Source of the DNA: Streptomyces sp. CNH099
GTDB lineage: Bacteria > Actinomycetota > Actinomycetes > Streptomycetales > Streptomycetaceae
Direction: 5' to 3'
Assembly (NCBI GenBank): GCA_000514715.1
Contig: AZWL01000001.1
Coordinates: 496,186 to 560,185 of the forward strand
Length of the DNA: 64,000 bases
The position numbers and the translations under genes are program-made. The notes beneath the pieces were generated by a model that saw only the letters and a list, made by a program, of their open reading frames with translations, searched no databases and was not told where the DNA came from. This document shows, one piece after another, positions 41,346-50,532 of the stretch (within the stretch, counting starts at the first letter, position 1; each line of letters starts with the position of its first letter).

Positions 41346-43222
41346 CGCGGGCCGCGGGAGGGCACGAGGAGGCGCCCGGAGGACCGGACGGGCCGGCGGC
41401 CGGACGCGCCGAGGACGCCGACGGCGCCCGCGAGCTGCTGCCCACCGCCACCGCCGCCCGCACCCGGGCCGCCGTGCGCGAGCTGCTGCGCCCGCGCCGG
41501 GCGCTGGCGTGGACGGCGTTCGCGGTGATGGCCGCGGCCACCGCCGTCGGGCTGCTCACCCAGCCGCTGCTGGGCCACATCGTGGACCTGGTCACCGACG
41601 AACGCGACGCCGGGGCGCTGACGCTGCCGGTGGTGCTGCTGGTGGCCGTGGCCGTCGGCCAGGGCGTGCTGACCGCCGTCGGCCGCACGATGGTCTCCCG
41701 GCTCGGCGAGACGGTGCTCGCCCAGCTGCGCGAGCGGTTCGTCGAGCGGGCGCTGCACCTGCCGCTGGACCGGCTGGAGAAGGCCGGCTCGGGCGACCTG
41801 ACCGCCCGCGTCACCCGGGACGTCTCCCGGGTCGCCGAGGCGGTGCGCGGCGCGCTGCCCCAGCTGGCGTCCTCCGTGCTGGCGATCGTGCTCACGCTCG
41901 GCGCGCTGGCCGTACTCGACTGGCGCTTCCTGCTCGCCGCGCTGCTCGCGGTGCCCGTGCAGGCGTACACGGCTCGCTGGTATGTGCGGCGCGCGGTGCC
42001 GCTGTACGCGCGCGAACGCGTCGCCACCGGGGCGCAGCAGCAGCAGCTCCTGGACACCGTCAGCGGCGCGGCCACCGTCCGCGCGCACCGGCTGGAGGCG
42101 CCGCACGCCGGGCGGGTCGAGGCCCGCTCGCGGACCGCGGTGGACCTGCGGCTGCGCGGGGTGCGGCTGCTGATGGGCTTCTACAACCGGCTGCACGTGG
42201 CGGAGTACCTGGGGCTGTCCGCGGTGCTGGTGGCCGGCTACGTGCTGGTGCGCGACGGCTCCGCCTCGATCGGTACGGCGACGGCCGCGGCGCTGTACTT
42301 CCACTCGCTGTTCGGGCCGGTGAACGTGGCGCTGGTGCTGCTCGACGACGCCCAGGCGGCGACGGCGGGGCTGGCGCGGCTGGTCGGCGTCGTGGACGCG
42401 CGCGAGCAGCAGCCGGCGTCCGGCGAGCCGGAGCCCGCGGAGGCGGGCTCGCGGCCGGCGGTGGGCGTGTCCGTCAGCGGGGTGTCGCACGCGTACGAGC
42501 CGGGTCGGCCGGTGCTGCACGCGGTGGACCTGGAGCTGCGGCCGAAGGAGAAGGTGGCGCTGGTCGGCGCCAGCGGGGCGGGCAAGAGCACGCTCGCCAA
42601 GCTGCTGGCCGGCATCCACTCCCCCACGGCCGGGCGCATCGACGTGGGCGGCGCCGGGCCGGACGAGTCGGGCCGCACGGTCGCGCTGGTCACCCAGGAG
42701 GTGCACGTCTTCGCCGGGCGGCTCGCCGACGACCTGCGGCTGGCCCGCCCCGGCGCCGGCGACGCGGAGCTGCGCGAGGCGCTGGACCGGGTGGGCGCGC
42801 TCGGCTGGGCCGAGGCGCTGCCGGAGGGCCTGGACACGGTCGTGGGCGAGGGCGGGCACCGGCTGACGGCGGACCGGGCCCAGCAGCTCGCGCTGGCCCG
42901 GCTGGTGCTGGCCGACCCGCCGGTCGCGGTGCTCGACGAGGCCACCGCGGAGGCCGGCAGCCTCGGCGCCCGGCGGCTGGAGGAGGCGGCCGAACGCGCG
43001 CTGGAGGGGCGCACCGCGCTGGTCGTCGCCCACCGGCTCAGCCAGGCCGCGGCGGCCGACCGGGTCGTGGTGATGGAGGAGGGCCGGGTGGCGGAGAGCG
43101 GCACGCACGACGAACTGCGCGCGGCGGACGGCCCGTACGCCGCGCTGTGGCGGGCCTGGTCGGCGGGGCGCGGGGCGGATGCCGAGCGTGGCACGCCCGG
43201 CGCCGGGCGGCCGGCCCCGTAG
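41342..43222 (+). CDS. ABC transporter (fused TMD-NBD), partner with intact Walker motifs
   Basis: 626 residues. A 55-residue Ala/Gly-rich N-terminus precedes the six-helix TMD (about 60-340); the NBD follows. Walker A GASGAGKST and Walker B VAVLDEATAEA are intact, but the signature is LTADRAQQLALARL instead of LSGGQ. Combined with the first subunit this gives one good composite ATP site (this Walker A/B plus the partner's LSGGQ) and one dead site, the arrangement of asymmetric heterodimeric exporters. ATG overlaps the previous stop by four bases (ATGA). A strong hairpin follows the stop. Confidence 0.92.
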   Translation: MTRAAGGHEEAPGGPDGPAAGRAEDADGARELLPTATAARTRAAVRELLRPRRALAWTAFAVMAAATAVGLLTQPLLGHIVDLVTDERDAGALTLPVVLLVAVAVGQGVLTAVGRTMVSRLGETVLAQLRERFVERALHLPLDRLEKAGSGDLTARVTRDVSRVAEAVRGALPQLASSVLAIVLTLGALAVLDWRFLLAALLAVPVQAYTARWYVRRAVPLYARERVATGAQQQQLLDTVSGAATVRAHRLEAPHAGRVEARSRTAVDLRLRGVRLLMGFYNRLHVAEYLGLSAVLVAGYVLVRDGSASIGTATAAALYFHSLFGPVNVALVLLDDAQAATAGLARLVGVVDAREQQPASGEPEPAEAGSRPAVGVSVSGVSHAYEPGRPVLHAVDLELRPKEKVALVGASGAGKSTLAKLLAGIHSPTAGRIDVGGAGPDESGRTVALVTQEVHVFAGRLADDLRLARPGAGDAELREALDRVGALGWAEALPEGLDTVVGEGGHRLTADRAQQLALARLVLADPPVAVLDEATAEAGSLGARRLEEAAERALEGRTALVVAHRLSQAAAADRVVVMEEGRVAESGTHDELRAADGPYAALWRAWSAGRGADAERGTPGAGRPAP

Positions 43223-43248
43223 CCGGTCACGCCGCCCGTCCGGGTACG

Positions 43249-43274
43249 GGTACGGGCCGGCCCCGGCCCGTACC
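43249..43274. terminator. Hairpin terminator after the ABC pair
   Basis: Perfect 10-bp arms GGTACGGGCC and GGCCCGTACC with a six-base loop, 27 bp after the ABC stop and ahead of the sigma-factor gene. Confidence 0.65.
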
Positions 43275-43409
43275 GCACGGCGGCCCGCGGCCGCGGCGGC
43301 GCGCGGCCCGGGTGCTGCCGGACACGGCGGCGGGCCGCTCCTCACGATCCGGTGCCCTGTTTCGTCGTACCGGGGAGAGCTGTCACGCGACCGAGGGAGC
43401 ACCGGCACC

Positions 43410-44351
43410 ATGACCACACCGCCCGCGCCGCAGCACGAACGCCTCGACCCGGGGGCCGCCGGGATCGCGAGCGAACGGCGCCGGCTGACCAACCTCGCCT
43501 ACCGGCTGCTCGGCTCCCTGGCCGACGCCGAGGACGTGGTGCAGGAGACGTACGCCCGCTGGTACGCGATGTCCGCGGAGCGGCGGGCGGCCGTCGACTC
43601 CCCCGGCGGCTGGCTGACGAAGGTCGCCGGCCGCGTCTGCCTGGACCTGCTCGGCTCGGCGCGGGCGCGGCGGGAGCGGTACGTGGGCGAGTGGCTGCCG
43701 GAGCCGCTGCCGGACCGCGCGGAGCTGTTCGGCGGCCCGGCGGGCGGGTCGGCGGCGGACGCGGCGGACCCGGCGGAGCGCGTGACGCTGGACGAGTCGG
43801 TGCACATGGCGTTCCTCGTGGTGCTGGAGTCGATGACCCCGGCGGAGCGGGTGGCGTTCGTCCTGCACGACGTCTTCCGCTACCCCTTCGGCGAGGTGGC
43901 CGAGATCGTCGGCCGGTCGCCCGCGGCGTGCCGGCAGCTGGCGTCGTCGGCCCGCCGCCGCGTCCGCACGGCGCGGCCGCCCGCGACGGCCGAGCGGCAC
44001 GCGGGCCTGGTACGGGAGTTCCGGCGGGCCTGGGCGGCGCGGGACATCGCCGCCCTGGTCGGCCTGCTGGACCCCGGCGCGACGTCCACCCCGGACAGCG
44101 GCGGGCTCGCCCCGGCCGTGCTGCGGCCGGTGGTCGGCGGCGAGCGGATCGCGCGCGCGTTCACGGATCTGATCGCGCTGGAGCCCCGCCTGGAGCTGCT
44201 GGAACGCACGGTCAACGGCCAGCTCGGCGTGGTGGTACGGGTGGGCGGGGCCACGGTGACGGTGCTCGCGTTCGAGGTGGCGGACGAGAAGATCACGCAG
44301 ATCTGGGCGGTGCGCAACCCGGAGAAGCTCCGCGCGTGGGCGGCGGCCTGA
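43410..44351 (+). CDS. sigJ: ECF41-type RNA polymerase sigma factor (SigJ-like)
   Basis: 313 residues. Sigma region 2 (about 20-85; NLAYRLLGSLADAEDVVQETYARW) and region 4 (about 130-185; MTPAERVAFVLHDVFRYPFGEVAEIVGRS) are followed by a SnoaL-like C-terminal domain (about 205-313). The linker carries WLPEPLP, the hallmark of the ECF41 group, in which the C-terminal domain replaces an anti-sigma factor. ATG at 43410 has GGGAG about ten bases upstream. The target, often an adjacent oxidoreductase or carboxymuconolactone-decarboxylase-like gene, is not evident here. Confidence 0.93.
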   Translation: MTTPPAPQHERLDPGAAGIASERRRLTNLAYRLLGSLADAEDVVQETYARWYAMSAERRAAVDSPGGWLTKVAGRVCLDLLGSARARRERYVGEWLPEPLPDRAELFGGPAGGSAADAADPAERVTLDESVHMAFLVVLESMTPAERVAFVLHDVFRYPFGEVAEIVGRSPAACRQLASSARRRVRTARPPATAERHAGLVREFRRAWAARDIAALVGLLDPGATSTPDSGGLAPAVLRPVVGGERIARAFTDLIALEPRLELLERTVNGQLGVVVRVGGATVTVLAFEVADEKITQIWAVRNPEKLRAWAAA

Positions 44352-44360
44352 GCGGCGCGG

Positions 44361-44391
44361 CGGCCGGCCCCGTCACGGGCGCGGCCGGCCG
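44361..44391. terminator. Hairpin terminator after the sigma-factor gene
   Basis: Nine-bp arms CGGCCGGCC and GGCCGGCCG with a 13-base spacer, 10 bp after the sigma-factor stop. Confidence 0.5.
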
Positions 44392-44567
44392 TCTGCACAT
44401 CCCTTGAACTCACCGGGCCCGTACCTGCGGCCCGGCCGTCCGCCGGTCCGCCCGCCTGCTCTCCCAACCAAGCACATCAAACAGGGACTTACGGGCGCGC
44501 CGGCAGCACCGTTGCGTGCGCACCCCCTTGACGGCGCCCGCCCGCGGGCGTAAACCAACTCAGCGTG

Positions 44568-44581
44568 AGAGAGCGCTCTCT
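44568..44581. promoter_or_regulatory. LacI-family operator upstream of the beta-helix protein gene
   Basis: AGAGAGCGCTCTCT, a perfect 14-bp palindrome about 110 bp before the ATG at 44691. The core AGAGCGCTCT recurs in the promoter of the LacI-family gene at 46592-47644. Confidence 0.72.
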
Positions 44582-44690
44582 TTCGCTCAATCATTCATTC
44601 CTTGAAGCCTGATCGAAGAGCCGACAAGCGCACCATCCGCCCCACCGGGTGCTTCCCGCACCACGAGCCGACGACTCAGGAGTGTCACGC

Positions 44691-46496
44691 ATGCGCGTAC
44701 CCCCCACCGGAGACTCGCCCCGGCGGTCCACCAGATCCGGCCCCTCGCGCCGCACCCTGCTGGCCGCCGCCGCGGCGGCGGCCGCGGTGCCGGCCACGGG
44801 CCTGGCGGTCTCCCAGGCGACCGCGGCCCCGCCGCGGTCCGCGGACCGGCCGCTCGCCGACCCGGACCTCGGCCCCAACGTGATCTTCTTCGACCCGTCC
44901 ACCCCCGACATCCAGGGCCGGCTGGACCAGATCTTCCGCCAGCAGGAGTCGGCGCAGTTCGGCACCGGCCGCTACGCGCTGCTCTTCAAGCCCGGCACGT
45001 ACAACGGCCTCAACGCCCAGCTCGGCTTCTACACCTCCGTCCTCGGCCTCGGCCTGTCCCCCGACGACACGCACATCAACGGGGACGTGACCGTGGACGC
45101 CGGCTGGTTCGACGGCAACGCCACCCAGAACTTCTGGCGCTCCGCGGAGAACCTGTCGCTCAGCCCCGTCAGCGGCACCAACCGCTTCGCCGTCTCCCAG
45201 GCCGCGCCCTTCCGCCGCATGCACGTGCGCGGCAACCTCAACCTCGCGCCGTCCGGCTACGGCTGGGCCAGCGGCGGCTACATCGCCGACAGCCGCGTCG
45301 ACGGCACCGTGCAGCCGTACTCGCAGCAGCAGTGGTACACCCGCGACAGCAGCATCGGCGGCTGGCTGAACGCGGTGTGGAACATGGTCTTCTCCGGCGT
45401 CGAGGGCGCCCCCGGGCAGTCCTTCCCCGACCCGCCCTACACCGCCCTGGACACCACGCCGATCTCCCGCGAGAAGCCGTTCCTCTACCTCGACGGCGCG
45501 GAGTACCGCGTCTTCCTCCCCGCGCTGCGCCGCAATGCCCGCGGCACGACCTGGGGCGGCGGCGGCCCGCAGGGCGAGTCGCTGCCGCTCTCGGACTTCC
45601 ACGTCGTCAAGGAGGGCGCGACCGCCGCGAGCATCAACGCCGCCCTGCGGGAGGGCAAGCACCTGCTGCTCACCCCGGGGATCTACCACGTCGACGCGCC
45701 GATCGTCATCGACCGGGCGGACACCGTGGTCCTCGGCATCGGCTACCCCACGATCATCCCGGACGGCGGCGTACGCGCCATGACCGTCGCCGACGTCGAC
45801 GGCGTGCGGCTCGCCGGCTTCCTGCTGGACGCCGGGCCGGAAAACTCCGACGTGCTGCTCGAAGTGGGCCCGGAGGGCTCGTCCGCGGGGCACGAGGGCA
45901 ACCCGACCACGCTGCAGGACGTGTTCATCCGCATCGGCGGCGCCGGCCCCGGCAAGGCGACCACCTGCATGGTGATCAACAGCCGGCACGTGCTCGTCGA
46001 CCACACCTGGGTGTGGCGCGCGGACCACGGCGACGGCGTCGGCTGGGAGACCAACCGCTGCGACTACGGCGTCGTCGTCAACGGCGACGACGTGCTGATC
46101 ACCGGGCTCTTCGTGGAGCACTTCAACAAGTACGACGTGCGGTGGAACGGCGAGCGCGGGCGCACGGTCTTCTTCCAGAACGAGAAGGCCTACGACGCGC
46201 CGAACCAGGCCGCGATCCAGAACGGCGACCTGCGGGGCTACGCCGCGTACAAGGTCGCCGACGACGTCGGCGAGCACGAGGGCTGGGGCATGGGCAGCTA
46301 CTGCTACTACAACGTCGACCCGACCATCGTGCAGGAGCACGGCTTCGCCACCCCGACGGGCCCGGGGATCAGGTTCCACCACATCATGGTCGTCTCGCTC
46401 GGCGGCCAGGGGCAGTACGCCCACGTCGTCAACGACCACGGCGGCCCCACCTCGGGCACCGACACGATCCCGGCCAAGGTCGTCGCCTACCCCTGA
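44691..46496 (+). CDS. Tat-exported right-handed beta-helix protein (GH55-like)
   Basis: 601 residues. The Tat signal is SRRTLLAAAAAAAAVPATG (about 18-36), with a hydrophobic core and an Ala-rich cleavage region. The mature protein has the pectate-lyase-like beta-helix pattern of the family annotated variously as GH55-like or adenylyl cyclase in Streptomyces: NVIFFDPSTPDIQGRLD early, HLLLTPGIYHVDAPIVI in the middle and a later run of short strands (VLVDHTWVWRADHGDG). It probably acts on an extracellular polysaccharide, perhaps a beta-glucan. ATG at 44691 has AGGAG upstream. The LacI-type operator in its promoter and the convergent LacI gene suggest substrate-induced control. Confidence 0.85.
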   Translation: MRVPPTGDSPRRSTRSGPSRRTLLAAAAAAAAVPATGLAVSQATAAPPRSADRPLADPDLGPNVIFFDPSTPDIQGRLDQIFRQQESAQFGTGRYALLFKPGTYNGLNAQLGFYTSVLGLGLSPDDTHINGDVTVDAGWFDGNATQNFWRSAENLSLSPVSGTNRFAVSQAAPFRRMHVRGNLNLAPSGYGWASGGYIADSRVDGTVQPYSQQQWYTRDSSIGGWLNAVWNMVFSGVEGAPGQSFPDPPYTALDTTPISREKPFLYLDGAEYRVFLPALRRNARGTTWGGGGPQGESLPLSDFHVVKEGATAASINAALREGKHLLLTPGIYHVDAPIVIDRADTVVLGIGYPTIIPDGGVRAMTVADVDGVRLAGFLLDAGPENSDVLLEVGPEGSSAGHEGNPTTLQDVFIRIGGAGPGKATTCMVINSRHVLVDHTWVWRADHGDGVGWETNRCDYGVVVNGDDVLITGLFVEHFNKYDVRWNGERGRTVFFQNEKAYDAPNQAAIQNGDLRGYAAYKVADDVGEHEGWGMGSYCYYNVDPTIVQEHGFATPTGPGIRFHHIMVVSLGGQGQYAHVVNDHGGPTSGTDTIPAKVVAYP

Positions 46497-46519
46497 GCCG
46501 CACCCGGCGGGTGCAGCGG

Positions 46520-46554
46520 CCCCGCCCCCGGTCCAGCGGACGCCGGGGGCGGGG
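46520..46554. terminator. Bidirectional hairpin terminator
   Basis: Perfect 12-bp arms CCCCGCCCCCGG and CCGGGGGCGGGG around an 11-base loop, between the convergent beta-helix gene and LacI gene. Confidence 0.8.
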
Positions 46555-46591
46555 TTCCGCCACACCGCTGCCCCGGCGCCGCCGCTGCCGG

Positions 46592-47644
46592 TCAGGCCGA
46601 GTCGCGTACGACCAGCGAGGGGCGGAAGACCACCGAGGGCGGCACGGCGCCGGGCTCCCGGATCTGCCGCAGCAGCAGCCGCGCCATCTCGCCGGCCATG
46701 TCCTCCACGGGCTGCCGCACGGTCGTCAGGGCCGGCTCCGAGGCCTCGGCGGCCTCGCTGTCGTCGAAGCCGACCACGCCCACGTCCTGCGGCACCCGGC
46801 GGCCGGCGCGCAGCAGCACGGGCACGGCGCCCAGCCCCATCAGGTCGGAGGCGACGAACACGCCGTCCAGCCCCGGGTGGCCGGCGAGCAGCCGGCGCAT
46901 CGCCTCGGCCCCGCCGGCCCGGGTGAAGTCGCCCTCCGCCCACGGCAGGTCCGGCACCCCCAGCGCGGCGAGCGCGCCGCGGAACCCGTCGAGCCGCTCC
47001 TGCGCGGCCGGCATGTCCTGCGGGCCGGCCACCGTGCCGATCAGCCGGCGGCCCTGGGCCACCAGGCGCTCCGCGGCCAGCCGGGCGCCGGCGCGCTGGT
47101 CGACCTCGACGTACGGCAGCGCGGCCGCCCGGCCCGGGCGGCCGGCCAGCACGGTCGGCAGCGCGGTCTCGGCGAGCATCCGGGGCAGCGGGTCGTCCGG
47201 GTGCGAGGAGACCAGGACGACGCCGTCGACGTGCCCCTGGCGCAGGTACGCGAGCACCTGCGCGCGCGACGCCTCGTCGTCGGCGACCATCAGCACGGTC
47301 TGCAGGCCGGCCGGGCGCAGCTCCCGGAGGAGCCCGCTGACGACCCGGCCGAAGTGCGGGTCGCTGAACATCCGGCCGATGAACGGGGTGGCGAGGTGGC
47401 GCTGTTCGCGCTCGGAGACCACCAGGGCCACGGAGTCCGTGCGCCGGGTCACCAGGGAGCGGGCGGCCCGGTTCGGCGCGTAGTCCGTGGCGGTGATCGC
47501 CTCCTCGACCTTGCGGCGCAGCGCGGCGTCGACCGTGGGCAGGCCGTTGATGACCCGCGAGGCCGTCGCCCGGGACACTCCGGCCACCCGGGCCACGTCC
47601 TCCAGGGTGGCGGGGCGGCCGGGCCGCCGGGCTTCTGTTGCCAT
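46592..47644 (-). CDS. LacI-family transcriptional regulator
   Basis: 350 residues. The helix-turn-helix is LEDVARVAGVSRATASRVING (split here as LEDVARVAGV and SRATASRVING), followed by the hinge (YAPNRAARSLVTRRTDSVAL) and a sugar-binding core of the periplasmic-binding type. ATG at 47644 has AAAGG upstream; the frame remains open to 47719 but without a better start. Two AGAGCGCTnn sites lie 30 and 110 bp upstream, one perfect and one imperfect, and a perfect copy lies before the beta-helix gene at 44691. It probably represses itself and that gene and is released by an oligosaccharide. Confidence 0.92.
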   Translation of the reverse strand: MATEARRPGRPATLEDVARVAGVSRATASRVINGLPTVDAALRRKVEEAITATDYAPNRAARSLVTRRTDSVALVVSEREQRHLATPFIGRMFSDPHFGRVVSGLLRELRPAGLQTVLMVADDEASRAQVLAYLRQGHVDGVVLVSSHPDDPLPRMLAETALPTVLAGRPGRAAALPYVEVDQRAGARLAAERLVAQGRRLIGTVAGPQDMPAAQERLDGFRGALAALGVPDLPWAEGDFTRAGGAEAMRRLLAGHPGLDGVFVASDLMGLGAVPVLLRAGRRVPQDVGVVGFDDSEAAEASEPALTTVRQPVEDMAGEMARLLLRQIREPGAVPPSVVFRPSLVVRDSA

Positions 47645-47675
47645 GGAGCCTTTATACCGTCCCGCCGTACGCGCC

Positions 47676-47767
47676 GAGAGAGCGCTTCCCCGCACAACCG
47701 CCGCAGGCCGGCGGACCACTTGACGAACCGCCGATCGCCCGGGCCGCAGTCTTTGGAGAGCGCTCTC
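47676..47767. promoter_or_regulatory. Two LacI-type operators in the lacI / coiled-coil divergent promoter
   Basis: An imperfect site GAGAGAGCGCTTCC at 47676-47689 and a palindrome GAGAGCGCTCTC at 47756-47767. Both share the core of the site at 44568. They suggest autoregulation, possibly extending to the plus-strand gene at 47869. Confidence 0.65.
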
Positions 47768-47868
47768 TGCGGTTCAAGCGTATCCCGGGGACCGGCCGCC
47801 GGCCCGGGCGCCGGATGCAGCATCATGGGGTGAAGTGCGTAGCCGAGACGACAGGGCGCGATGGCGAG

Positions 47869-48852
47869 ATGATGCAACCCGGCGATTTCATGATGGCCAC
47901 CAGGAGCCGCGGCTACTCGCCGCAGCAGGTCGACCGCGTCGTCGGCGACCTGCTCGCCGAGCGGGAGGCCGCCGTACGCCGCGCCAGAGACCTGGAAGCG
48001 CAGGCGGAGGCGAGCGGACGGCACCTGGCCGGGCTGCTCGAACAGGTCTCGGCCCTCGGGCCGCAGACGTACGAGTCCCTCGGCGAGACCGCCCGCAAGC
48101 TCTATCTGGACGCCAGAGCCGAGGCCGACCGGGTGCGCGAACGGGCCGAGGCGGAGTGCCGGGAGCTGCAGGAGGCCGCCCGCGCCGCCGCGGAGGAGCG
48201 CGGCAAGGAGGCGGCGCAGCACGCCGAGCGCATACGGGCCGACGCCGACCAGCGGGCCCGGCAGCGGATCAAGCAGGCGCACGAGACGGCGGGGCAGATC
48301 GTCGCCGAGGCGCAGCGGCACGCGGACGCGACCCGCGAGGAGGCGCGGCAGCGCGCGCAGCAGGTGACGCTGGAGGCCGCCGCGCACATCGGCGCGCAGC
48401 AGGCGGCCCAGGCCGAGCGCGAGGGGAAGCTCGACGGCGAGACGGGGGCGCGGCTCGCGGAGCTGGAGGACGCGCTGGGTGCGGCGGAGCGGCAGGCCGA
48501 GGCCGTGCGCTCGGAGTACCTGCGGCGGCGGGACGGCAACGCGAAGTACGCGACCCGGCTGCTGCGGGAGGCGGAGCTGACGGCGGCCGACCTGCGCGAC
48601 CGGGCCTGGCAGGCGGCGGAGCGGATCGAGATGCGCGCGGCACTGGAGCAGGAGCGCTACGCCGCGCGTATCGAGGAGGCGCGTGCGCGGCTGGCGGAGG
48701 CCCAGCAGTCCGTGGTGGCGATCGCGGACCCGGCCGGGCGGCGGCAGGGCCAGAACCGGCAGTCCCGGCAGCAGGAAGCACCGCGGCAGCCGCACCCGTC
48801 CGTGCCGCAGCAGCCGGCGCAGCCGCCGCGGCAGCAGCACCCGGGGCGGTAG
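47869..48852 (+). CDS. Long coiled-coil protein (DivIVA/FilP-like)
   Basis: About 327 residues. The N-terminus RGYSPQQVDRVVGDLLAERE resembles the DivIVA-type start of actinobacterial cytoskeletal proteins. Nearly all of residues 30-290 is heptad-rich coiled coil dominated by Ala, Glu, Arg and Gln. The tail (about 290-327) is Gln/Pro-rich. Such proteins (annotated as cellulose-binding or FilP-like) form filaments in polar growth. The start is uncertain among ATG 47869, 47872 and a pair about 20 bases later, as no strong ribosome site is visible. It diverges from the LacI gene. Confidence 0.8.
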   Translation: MMQPGDFMMATRSRGYSPQQVDRVVGDLLAEREAAVRRARDLEAQAEASGRHLAGLLEQVSALGPQTYESLGETARKLYLDARAEADRVRERAEAECRELQEAARAAAEERGKEAAQHAERIRADADQRARQRIKQAHETAGQIVAEAQRHADATREEARQRAQQVTLEAAAHIGAQQAAQAEREGKLDGETGARLAELEDALGAAERQAEAVRSEYLRRRDGNAKYATRLLREAELTAADLRDRAWQAAERIEMRAALEQERYAARIEEARARLAEAQQSVVAIADPAGRRQGQNRQSRQQEAPRQPHPSVPQQPAQPPRQQHPGR

Positions 48853-48890
48853 GGGCCCGGGCGGTAGGGCCGGCGGCACCGCCGGACCGC

Positions 48891-48918
48891 CGCCGCGGCG
48901 GGGTCCGCCCCCGCGGCG
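48891..48918. terminator. Hairpin between convergent genes
   Basis: Eight-bp arms CGCCGCGG and CCGCGGCG with a 12-base spacer, between the coiled-coil gene and the convergent FAD oxidase gene. Confidence 0.4.
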
Positions 48919-50532
48919 TCACCGTGCGGGGACCAGCACCCCGGGGTTGAGGACGCCGGCCGGGTCGAGCGCGGACTTCGCGGCCGTGAGCGCCGCGGCG
49001 AACGGGTCCGGGCGCTGCCGGTCGTACCAGGGCCGGTGGTCACGGCCGACGGCGTGGTGGTGCGTGATCGTGCCGCCGTGCGCCGCGATCGCCTCGGAGA
49101 CCGCGGCCTTGATGTCGTCCCACTGCGCGACCGTGCTGCCCCAGCGGCCGGGTGCGACGACGCCGAAGTACGGCGCCGGGCCGTCCGGGTAGACGTGGGT
49201 GAAGCGGCAGGTGACCACGCCCGCTCCCCCGGTGGTCTCGCGGACGGCGCGGTGCGCCGCGGCCGTGACGCCGTGGTGGAGCGCGTCGAAGGCGTCCCAG
49301 GTGCAGGCCGTCTCGAAGGTCTCCACGACCATGCCGTGCCGGGCGAGCGCGTCGCGCTGGTACGGCATCCGCAGGAACGCCGACCGCCAGGCCGCGCCGG
49401 CGCCGCCGCCGTCCGCGGCCGGCTCCCCCGGTGCGTCCGGTGCATCGGGTGCGTCCGGTGCCCCGTCCGGTTCGCCGCCGTGGTCGCGGCACAGCTCCAG
49501 CGCCCGCGCCAGCCGGTCGCCCACCGGGTGGTCCGCGGACTCGAAGCCCAGCACGAGCACGCCGCCGCCGACGGTCACGCCCGCGTTGACGAGGGCCTCC
49601 GCGGGGTCGAGCAACCGGCAGTTCGCCGGGTGCAGCCCGCTCTGCGCCACGGCCCGGGTCGCCGCCACCGCCGCGGCGAAGTCCGCGAACCGCACCGACG
49701 CCCGCGCGCGCCACCGCGGCCGCGGCTGCAGCCGCAGCCACGCCTCGGTGATCACCCCGAGCGCGCCCTCGCTGCCGAGGAACAGCCGGTCCGGCGACGG
49801 GCCGGCGCCCGAGCCCGGCAGCCGCCGGGACTCGCCGGTGCCGGCCGGCGAGACCACCCGCAGCGACTCGACGAGGTCGTCGATGTGCGTGTGGAGGGTG
49901 GCGTAGTGGCCGCCGGCGCGGGTGGCGAGCCAGCCGCCGAGCGTGGAGAACTCGTAGGACTGCGGGAAGTGCCGCAGCGCCAGGCCGTGCGGGCGCAGCC
50001 GCGCCGCCAGCCGCGGCCCGTACACCCCCGCCTGGATGCGTGCCGCGCGGCTCGTCGCGTCCACCTCCAGGACGGCGTCGAGCCGCTCCAGGTCGAGGGT
50101 GACGGCGGCACGGTGGCCGGGGCACCGCGGCTCGACGCCGCCGACCACCGAACTGCCGCCGCCGTAGGGGATCGCGGCGATGTTCTCGCGGGTGCACCAG
50201 TCGAGGAGGTCGGCGACGTCGCGCTCGCGGCGCGGGCGGGCGACGAGGTCCGGCGGGTGGCGCAGGTCGCCGTGGAGGTTGCGTACGACGTCGCGGAACG
50301 CCTTGCCGTGCGTGTGCGCGGCCCGGTCGGCGGGGTCCGCGGAGCAGAGGGCGGCGAGCGAGGCCGGCGGCGCGACGCGGGGCGGGGGCAGGTCGAGGTC
50401 GGCGACGGCGGGCGGCGGGTGGTCGGCCGGCTCGGCGGCCGACAGCGGCCGCACGCGGTCGAGCAGCGCGGTCAGTTCGGCGCCGCGCACCGCGTCCTCG
50501 ACGTTGCCCCAGCCCCACCACGATCGCGCCAT
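48919..50532 (-). CDS. FAD-binding oxidase, alkyl-DHAP-synthase-like
   Basis: 537 residues of the vanillyl-alcohol-oxidase/AGPS flavoprotein family. The PP-loop type FAD domain (about 85-270) includes IPYGGGSSVVGGVEP and LGSEGALGVITEAWL. The C-terminal cap has the triple histidine ITHHHAVGRDHRPWY characteristic of alkylglycerone-phosphate synthase-like proteins. A Gly/Ala/Asp-Ala-Pro repeat (DAPDAPDAP, about 375-390) interrupts the cap. Bacterial members may take part in ether-lipid or lactate/glycolate-type oxidation; the substrate is unassigned. ATG at 50532 follows GGAAGG and GGGGC. Confidence 0.88.
   Translation of the reverse strand: MARSWWGWGNVEDAVRGAELTALLDRVRPLSAAEPADHPPPAVADLDLPPPRVAPPASLAALCSADPADRAAHTHGKAFRDVVRNLHGDLRHPPDLVARPRRERDVADLLDWCTRENIAAIPYGGGSSVVGGVEPRCPGHRAAVTLDLERLDAVLEVDATSRAARIQAGVYGPRLAARLRPHGLALRHFPQSYEFSTLGGWLATRAGGHYATLHTHIDDLVESLRVVSPAGTGESRRLPGSGAGPSPDRLFLGSEGALGVITEAWLRLQPRPRWRARASVRFADFAAAVAATRAVAQSGLHPANCRLLDPAEALVNAGVTVGGGVLVLGFESADHPVGDRLARALELCRDHGGEPDGAPDAPDAPDAPGEPAADGGGAGAAWRSAFLRMPYQRDALARHGMVVETFETACTWDAFDALHHGVTAAAHRAVRETTGGAGVVTCRFTHVYPDGPAPYFGVVAPGRWGSTVAQWDDIKAAVSEAIAAHGGTITHHHAVGRDHRPWYDRQRPDPFAAALTAAKSALDPAGVLNPGVLVPAR

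Larger units (their letters stand above)
44352..44690. promoter_or_regulatory. Intergenic region with terminator and LacI-type operator
   Basis: About 340 bp. It begins with the hairpin CGGCCGGCC...GGCCGGCCG (44361-44391) after the sigma-factor stop. Then comes less GC-rich DNA with a LacI-type palindrome at 44568-44581 and AATCATTCATTCC-like sequence just after it. No gene is seen. Confidence 0.6.

Noticed and set aside
43381..43409. TGTCAC before the sigma-factor gene as an ECF41 -35 element
   Set aside because: No matching CGTC -10 element lies at the required spacing before the start codon.
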